In this document: positions 57,429 to 64,000 of the stretch, piece after piece | Position numbering within the stretch: position 1 is the stretch's first letter | Layout of the letters: each line of letters opens with the position of its first letter | From: Hydnum rufescens UP504 | Lineage: Eukaryota; Basidiomycota; Agaricomycetes; Cantharellales; Hydnaceae | Direction of reading: 5' to 3' | Assembly (NCBI GenBank): GCA_014904985.1 | Contig: MU129072.1 | Location: 74,976-138,975 of the forward strand | Length of the DNA: 64,000 bases | Notes under the pieces: generated by a model | Told to the model about the DNA's origin: nothing | Database searches by the model: none | The model's input: the letters and a program-made list of their open reading frames with translations, nothing else | Translations under genes and position numbers: made by a program

Positions 57429-60400
57429 TTAGTGAATACGTAGTTCTATAATGGATAGTGATGCACCAGTCATGTACAAGAGGGCATATTGATATGCAAT
57501 ATATTCTTCGCAATACCAAGTTTGCATGGAAGCCAACTCTTGCTGGCATCGTGCGATCTCCTCTTGACAATTGACCATCTCTTGCATGAAGCAAATACCC
57601 TTGCAGATGTTTTCATTCCTGAGCCAAGGTGGAACCCGTCCACCGGATTTGGCAAGAGCGTCTTCGTCTATGTCAAAATCCAACCAAATATCAGCATCAA
57701 CGTCGAGTCTATGTAAGCCTTTGGGGTCAATTGGTGGTGGCACAACAGCATGCGGAGTGGGTTTCTTTCGAGAGATGAGCTTCTTCTGCAGCCAATTGAA
57801 TTGTGTCATGAGCTTGTCGACAGTGGGGCTGCACTGTTTAATGGCTTTTTTGGCGTGTTCTCATGTTGCATGGTCTATAACAATTCTTCTAAGGGGTCAT
57901 AAATACATGGATATTGCTGGGTCTAAACTTACCCATAGCTTGTGTACGGACTGCGCGGTCAAGGTTTGCAACTTCAAATTTACGTTCCCGTATTTTCAAA
58001 ATAATCTGATCCTTGAGAGCACACATATTTAGTTGAATGCTGAACCAGTCATCCGTTTTCATCTCTTCAAGCTTCGCAGCATTGGTTGGATCGCCAAGAT
58101 TCAATTCGGTGGTTTTGGATTTAATCTGGGTTTCAAGCCGAGTGATAGCTGCATCCTTTGCTTCCAAAGCACTGATCATATCAAAACGAAGTGACTGAGT
58201 CGTTGCTGAATCTTCGTCGTCTTCATATATTCTTTCGAGTTCTTTTACAAGGTCTCCTTTTTGATCCTTGAGTGTCTCGACTTCATTTGTGAGTTGGATT
58301 ATGTGGTTCACAATAACGACACCCTTGTTCTTGGATTGTTCTAGTTACAGCCCATGTCACCTACATAATCCGATGAAACACACAGGACAACTTACTTTGG
58401 ATCGGTCGACTCTGATATGCTCGTTGCTGCTCAAACTGACCCCTAAGGTATTCTTGACTGTACCCCAATGCGTCAAATTCTGCTTTTGCCAAGCCCAAAT
58501 GAGCTTGGGTTTTGTTAATTCAGTCTCGCAGTCGCTTGCAAAGGGATAGAGTTTCCTCAGAGTCACGCTGCTCGATCTGAAGGTCGAGGATAAATAGCCT
58601 CCTGTGATACTGAGGAGACGTAAGAATTGATATTTGGTGTCAAGTGTATTTACGTACCCCAGTTACACGAAGGACTGGTATTAATTTTCTGAGACATGCC
58701 CAAAGTCACTCGCACCCCTCTCCATCCGACAGACCCCATATCTGGGCTTTTCGTGGGTGATACCACAACTGGCACACCCACTGGTGCCCGTAAGCATGGA
58801 ACACGGAAGTAGCAAACTGAAGGCGAGGTAACCAGACGTCAAGGTATTTCCATTTGATCAGCGCATGGTGGAACTGGCAGGCAATATCATAAAGCAGTCC
58901 CACCTGCCAATGGCAGGGTATCTCTTTCATGAGCGCATCAATCAATGCAAGAGCATAAAACTGCTTTTCGCCTGCTGTCCACATGTTTGCAAGGAAGAGA
59001 ACATGATCATGACGACATAGCAGACCCATCAATCCAGTATCGGAGAAGCGAGTACAGGAGGCTTTGATGCGATTCTCATCAGCAGCGATAAACGAGTCCC
59101 TGCACTGCTGCAGTGCAGAATTAGGGACATGGAGGCCATCCTCACACCTATCACCCTCATCGGCCAGAGAGGTGCTGGGACGCGGACGCTTTTTCCCAAC
59201 GTTGGGTCCCTTAGCAGAATGGATGGTCTCGACTTTGGCTTCCCACTCTTGGAGGAATTCATGCGAAAGAAAAATCGTGTTCGCAGAGAATATGGGGGGA
59301 TCACTGGCTCCTTCCATGCTGTCATGGCCTTCATGACGGTCATGATCCGTGTTTCGTTTTTGTTGAAAATTACCGTCAATGCAGACAATGAGATCGGGTC
59401 TAAGGATAGATTCAATATTATTACTCAAAATGTATTAAATTGCTCTCACTAACATTGTCATGCCAAGAGATGACACAAAACCACCACCAAAACACGCCGC
59501 ACATCGTGTCCACAGGTACACACTGGGGCGTTCGAATGGCTCTCCTGGTTTTTGCACCGGCAAATGGCCAATGTTACTCTGGGCATTGAGATAATCGCGT
59601 TGAAAAATCAGTATTTTATCATGAAGTGGAGGGAGTCGCTCAAGAATCAGGGGGATGAGATCAACCAGTGGCACTTCAGGTGACGAAACTAGGAGTGTGG
59701 TCCAGACTGCTTCAATAGATTGTGACATTTCAGCACGAGCCAAACGGACGAGCACTTGATAGTGAGCAAGTGAGTTTGCAAAGCGACGCTGCAATGAATC
59801 CTAACACCAGGAAATAAAGCATCCACTGAGCATTATGTTACAGCACAGCCATGGCTCTCAGACATACCGATGTATGGAGCAGGTACCCACCCTTCCTCAA
59901 AAAACCAGAGAGATTTGAGGCCCATGCACGCTCATTCGGAGAGAGATGTACAAATAGCCCAGCAGTGAATTCCAGCATGTCAATATTGATGGCAAGCGTG
60001 GGATGGACTGGTGCGCATGGGAAAAGCCCACGTTTGACCAACTGTGTTGCGGCAATATTACATGCGCACACCTCGAGTGAGATGTCTTCAATCCCTATGT
60101 TTTGTAGTCAGCACAGGACAGAGAGTTAATTGAATACTGTACTCATCAAAAGTGTAACAATCTCCCACGGCCAAACTGAATTAGATCAAATACCATCTAA
60201 TTCAGCCACCAATTCAGTTGGGCCCAAATGTGACGTGACAAATTGTTATACTTATGATGAGTACAGTATAACGTATGATCAAGATAAACACAAGTTATTT
60301 GCAGAAGTCGTTTAATGCAGCGGCACAGGAAATGATTGGTCCTGTTCCCAGAGGATAATATGACTGAACCAGATTGGATGATCCGTTCATATGCCATATA

Positions 60401-60706
60401 AGGTTGGATAAGGGCTGGCAGAACTTCCTTATTCCATCGTCGAGCGGCAGCAAGCTTATGCCATGCATGTCAGGACTGGCAAGGTGAGAGAATGGTTGGG
60501 GGTCTACTTTCTTTGACTTCCGGTGGTGGACGAGGGATGTCGATGCGCATAATACTTTCAAAAGGTTCCTCAAACTGCAAGTGTGGGCTGCCAGGACAAT
60601 AATTGACTCCAGAAGACTTTGATGAATTGACCAGAGAGTCTGCCCCGACATTCTTCTTATTCTGTATGACCCGGCTTGCAAGTCTGGAGATGCTAGTCTG
60701 CGGCAT
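57429..60706 (-). pseudogene. KDZ (Kyakuja-Dileera-Zisupton) transposase
   Basis: In order on the minus strand: RRWNKEVLPALIQPYMAYER; CACNIAATQLVKRGLFPCAP and EFTAGLFVHLSPNERAW (CxC region); a GTATGT..TAG intron 59867-59801; RRFANSLAHYQVLVRL ... LWTRCAACFGG; an intron; RPDLIVCIDGNFQQKR; ADENRIKASCTRFSDTGLMG, LLCRHDHVLFLANM, VFHAYGHQWVCQLWYHPRKA and LSDGEGCE, then TGA at 58708-58706, then LWACLRKLIPVLRVTG. The family has E-R-(L/F)-W here, so CGA became TGA. The C-terminal part has a coiled coil (58311-57889) and DADIWLDFDIDED ... VPPWLRNENICKG (57809-57429). Apart from the stop it is well preserved. Confidence 0.85.
60137..60266. mobile_element. 130-bp mariner-type MITE within the KDZ gene
   Basis: Inverted ends CTGTACTCATCAAAAGTG with TAACAA and the complement TTGTTATACTTATGATGAG-TACAG, flanked by TA (60135-60136, 60267-60268). 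It lies between KDZ coding blocks, followed by a branch-point-like CTGAC and an AG acceptor, so it probably sits in an intron. Confidence 0.8.
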
Positions 60707-60904
60707 GTAGAATGAGTGTGTGGTAAACTACATCAGGATTAGCCGAAGGAAACAATGAAACTAATGACAAGTGTATATAAAAATGAGATGCTACAACAAG
60801 GAATCAAGAGACATCCCTGGCTGAATATAATATCGAGGGAGAGGGAGCTTTGTTTCTAGTTCCAGCTGCCACATACCATCAATGAAACCAAAGCGCTCAT
60901 GATC

Positions 60905-63074
60905 TCACTGGACAATGCCAACTTTAAATCCATATTCCTCAACAGCCCATAATGCAATAGTTCGGATTATTGTGTCGTAAGGTCCACTGGTTCGATACAG
61001 GGGCACCACAAATTTGCGTGTGATGTGGCCTGGAAATGATGCAACGTGCCCATGCATCATCAAAGCTAGCCGGTACCAGTGAATCGAGTGTGGCATGGAG
61101 ACTAGGTGTGTCTCTAGGGCTTTATGTAACCACACCGGCGAAAACTCAACAACATCGAGCTTGCGAAGGTGAAGTCGATGTGGAGGCGGGTTGAGGCTAG
61201 GGTGGGGTGCTGGAAGAGGGGGATATTTTTGTTGTTTGAGAAACTCGTACTTCCAATTTCTCCGAAGCTCCCCACTCCCTGGTACAGACATGTCAATTAG
61301 GTGGAGCTCTGTAACAGGAGGGGCACATTTAAGCATCTCCTCGAGTTCAAAGACTGAGTGATGGTGGGCGTAGGCTTCAGCAATGTATGTAGGCGATATG
61401 GCATAGCGAAATGTGCTGAGGGAGATAGTGGGAGATTCCTGCATGTATTCGTAGATATCGTATACTTGGCTGACATCAGAATTGAGAATGTTCCACACCT
61501 GGTTCATCCAATATTTGGATTTGAATGAAAGGATGACAGGCTTATTCTCCGCAGGTGGGCATATACCAATGAGGTGCTGCGGCCTGAATCTTGTGAACCA
61601 CTCTGTGAGAATGAAGGAATCACGAGTTGGGCCAATGACTGTGAGAAAATGCCATTTATTGATCGGTATGGGCAGATCTGTCATCAGTGGGTGTTCAAGA
61701 GACGGTGGTGTTCTCTTTGAATTGTCATGGGCAAGAGGGAGGGAATTGGATAACTGTTGGAGATACGATTGGCCTGTGAGTACGATGCGGTCCACAGTGA
61801 GATGAAGAACCAGACACACCATAAGCGAACCTGTTTCTGGCGCATTGTCCATGATGCGGTTCCCAAATACCTGCTCGAGGCTCCGCAGCAGATTGATATG
61901 ATCATCCATACCATCATTGATGATCCGGAAAACAACGTCCTCGATTGGGGGCTCAGATTCGTCATGTCTGGGCATAATCATCCAGTCCGAGGGATGTCGT
62001 GTGTTAGCAGCAACATGTACTCGAACAGTTAGGACGTGAGCCAGGCCCTCGAACGATTTAAGCACATTTTGCTCTTCGATTTCATGATTCCCCAGCTGAT
62101 AGCCATTTGGGAGAGAATCAAGCCGCCTCCATACATCATCCTTGACGCAGAAAATGGGAACGCCATCTGCCATAAGCTCCTGAACCCATGGTGTCTGCGG
62201 GAATGGGTGCTCCAACACTGTTCCGACCATACTGTCATCTATGCCATAAATGAATTGATGTTTTCCTAGAACCTTGCGAAGGGTCCGGTGGAAATACAGT
62301 GTGCAGCATGCAGCGACCTCATATGAATAGCGCAGAATATTGTGGATTGCTTGTCGAGCAAGAGAGATATCACCATAATCATACTGAAGGGCGACTTGGA
62401 GGGACGATATATCACCTTCAAGTCATGGAACAGGGTCAACATTCCAGAGAGCACCAAGCAATTTCCATGACACGAAGGAGTCAAAAGTTTTCTGGGAGAA
62501 TTCGACAAGATCACGAACATATGAGATGTCGAGATGAAACCCAGCATCTTTGGGGATGATTCGGGGATCATCGCGGGAAAGGCAAAATTGTGGATCAGGT
62601 CGTCGTTTGATATATGGCAGGTGGGGATATTTGCGGGAATATGTCGTGGGGTATTGGGTGTAGTCGCGAGGATCGAATGGTATGCTAGTGTCCTTCCAGG
62701 AGTATGCTGCCCAGGATTCTTGCAATCCACTGGGTTCGTTGTCATATAGAGACATGGACGTGACATCGGGGGATGTAGTGGCACTGCAGTCAGGGTGGCC
62801 AAGAAAGACGAAATCACACATGCTGTTTGTGTATACTAGGGCCCACGCGATTTGGAGGTAGAGGACTTGCACGCCCGGGGCCTTTAGACTTTCTAGCCCC
62901 GAATGAGTCCCCATAGCATAACATGATTATCGATAACACCACCTTACCTTGATGGTGCTGAGTCGAAAGCCTTGTAAAGTCTTGAGATGAAGGGTACGCA
63001 GAGGAGTTCGTGCCATATTCTGCCTTCACCAGTCTCTGGTCTTTATCCCATGTCATTGCAGAATGGTTTGCCAT
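60905..63074 (-). CDS. Large unknown protein (about 700 codons), one in-frame UGA
   Basis: Exon 1 (63074-62948) starts MANHSAMTWDKDQRLVKAEY. A 55-bp GTAAGG..CTAG intron (62947-62893) restores the frame as HHQ-ESLKAPGVQVLYLQIA. The frame then runs to 60905 except for a TGA at 62425-62423 (WNVDPVP-TGA-LEGDIS). Regions: AWALVYTNSMCDFVFLGHPD; TYSRKYPHLPYIKRRPDPQF; RQAIHNILRYSYEVAACCTL; PINKWHFLTVIGPTRDSFIL; MHGHVASFPGHITRKFVVP. No known domain recognised. It lies about 200 bp upstream of the KDZ transposase on the same strand, so it could be a KDZ passenger or a host gene. One stop in 700 codons suggests recent inactivation. Confidence 0.55.
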
Positions 63075-64000
63075 GGATGAAGCTGGGTCTGGCTCTGCTC
63101 CTCGTAAACGATTATATAATTAGGTCGTGATGGTTGGATACCATTTGCATCCGGCTGCAGGTCATACGGCGACTGGCAGATGCATAGAACACATCTACCA
63201 CTTGCCACACGGCTCTAGGACATTCATTTCTATATAAGAGATGATTAAAATCACCTTATATAATCTGTTCACAGCAGCATTTGTAAATTTAAGCTTGATG
63301 AGAAGACAGCGAGATGTTTCCGCTCTCCTTTAGGTCAGTAGTCATGGATGACCCGTACTCCAGCATCCAATTGGCTGCCTTCATGTTTTGTTCTTGGTGT
63401 TTGAAATTTTCCCTTGTTATTCCCTTAATTCTCGATACTGTGTATAGCAGGGGCTCTCATAATGAGCATGACAAGCAAATAGCATCCATAGGTTATAATC
63501 TCCCCCTGATTACTAAGCGAATGAGCAAACGATTGGCGAGAGCCCGTTACTCAGATGAACAGAGGACAGTGACAGGAAGAATACAGAAGATCCCTGTTAT
63601 TTGGGCAAGTCTAAACCTCTTTTTATAGTGTCAGGTTATGGTCTTAGCAATATCGCATGACTTTATGTAATTCCTGTCACGCCCGGGATCTGGCGATACG
63701 ATTGGAGACTGCTAAATAGCAATATAAGGCTGGCCACTGATAGATATGCTGGGCCCTACTCCCAGAAGAAATGCTGTCTAGTGTCTGATCTGAGCACTGT
63801 AGTTGGACACTCTTGGCCTCCCCATTCAATGATCTTGACCACCCCATTGGTCTCCTGCTGAGTTCCCACTCACCCATATGCATCTGGGAACTCAGGTGCG
63901 GGCGAGGGAGCTCTAGGCATCACACTAGCTCATTTTCAGTGATTTTGGGCCCTTTTCTTGGTTGTGACAGCCAGCTCACTATGTGACGCATGACGACGGG
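63075..64000. other. No supported gene
   Basis: One 104-codon plus frame (63314-63628) has a hydrophobic stretch (FMFCSWCLKFSLVIPLILDT) but no start context or family. The remainder is unassigned. Confidence 0.3.

Noticed and set aside
52950..58708. UGA recoded as a sense codon
   Set aside because: The GTPase, the 421-aa ORF and p3 do not use internal UGA, and the affected genes also carry frameshifts or truncations. Deamination explains the pattern.
63314..63628. Small membrane protein gene
   Set aside because: One hydrophobic stretch in an otherwise ordinary ORF, with no homologous copy or start context to support it.

Overview
The window is eukaryotic, most likely a repeat-rich agaricomycete (mushroom-forming basidiomycete) chromosome. 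The signs are introns of about 50-65 bp with GT..AG ends, KDZ (Kyakuja-Dileera-Zisupton) and hAT transposases, Ty3/Gypsy polyproteins, a basidiomycete-type BTB/POZ gene pair, a fungal HSR1-like small GTPase gene, and a nicotinamide nucleotide transhydrogenase fragment. There is no prokaryotic organisation. I cannot name a species. A run of Ns (12568-13100) is an assembly gap.

Layout. 1-8.2 kb: a 76-bp satellite with a uniform core (about 64 copies) and decayed edges. 8.2-9.3 kb: a six-exon GTPase gene (minus). 9.6-10.4 kb: two abutting TA-flanked MITEs. 10.4-15.4 kb: a duplicated module with a hypothetical plus-strand gene tail-to-tail with a BTB/POZ gene, mostly broken. 15.4-18.0 kb: a hAT element with a perfect 8-bp target duplication and two tRNA-type SINEs inside it. 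18.0-23.2 kb: an HNH remnant, then the 3' half of a Gypsy element (minus) interrupted by a 1.4-kb hAT-like insertion. 23.5-25.0 kb: a tandem array of about 210-bp units, each with two strong hairpins. 25.0-26.3 kb: an intron-containing transhydrogenase pseudogene. 26.3-28.0 kb: a second Gypsy integrase (plus). 28.6-30.2 kb: a coiled-coil hypothetical gene.

30.9-34.5 kb and 49.2-52.9 kb are direct repeats carrying a cassette of small, apparently paralogous ORFs of unknown function, followed by a TGACTCA-rich promoter-like segment. Between them, 34.5-49.2 kb is CpG-poor and almost gene-free. It holds a hAT BED-finger remnant, a 677-bp CAGGTT-rich element, two more copies of the 1.4-kb insertion, several tandem repeats, and a near-perfect 2.66-kb palindrome. 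52.9-56.2 kb is a Gypsy 5' half (LTR, gag, protease, start of RT; minus). 56.9-60.7 kb holds a LINE scrap and a KDZ transposase pseudogene containing a mariner-type MITE. 60.9-63.1 kb is a large unknown gene with one in-frame UGA.

Decay has a consistent style. Nonsense codons are mostly UGA, several at positions where the family or the sister copy has Arg CGA. The differences between the two 215-bp Gypsy LTRs are transitions, mostly explained by an ancestral CpG. This points to cytosine methylation and deamination of repeats. The only genes that look possibly functional are the GTPase, the 421-aa coiled-coil ORF, and perhaps the 61-63 kb gene and the small ORFs p1 and p3.
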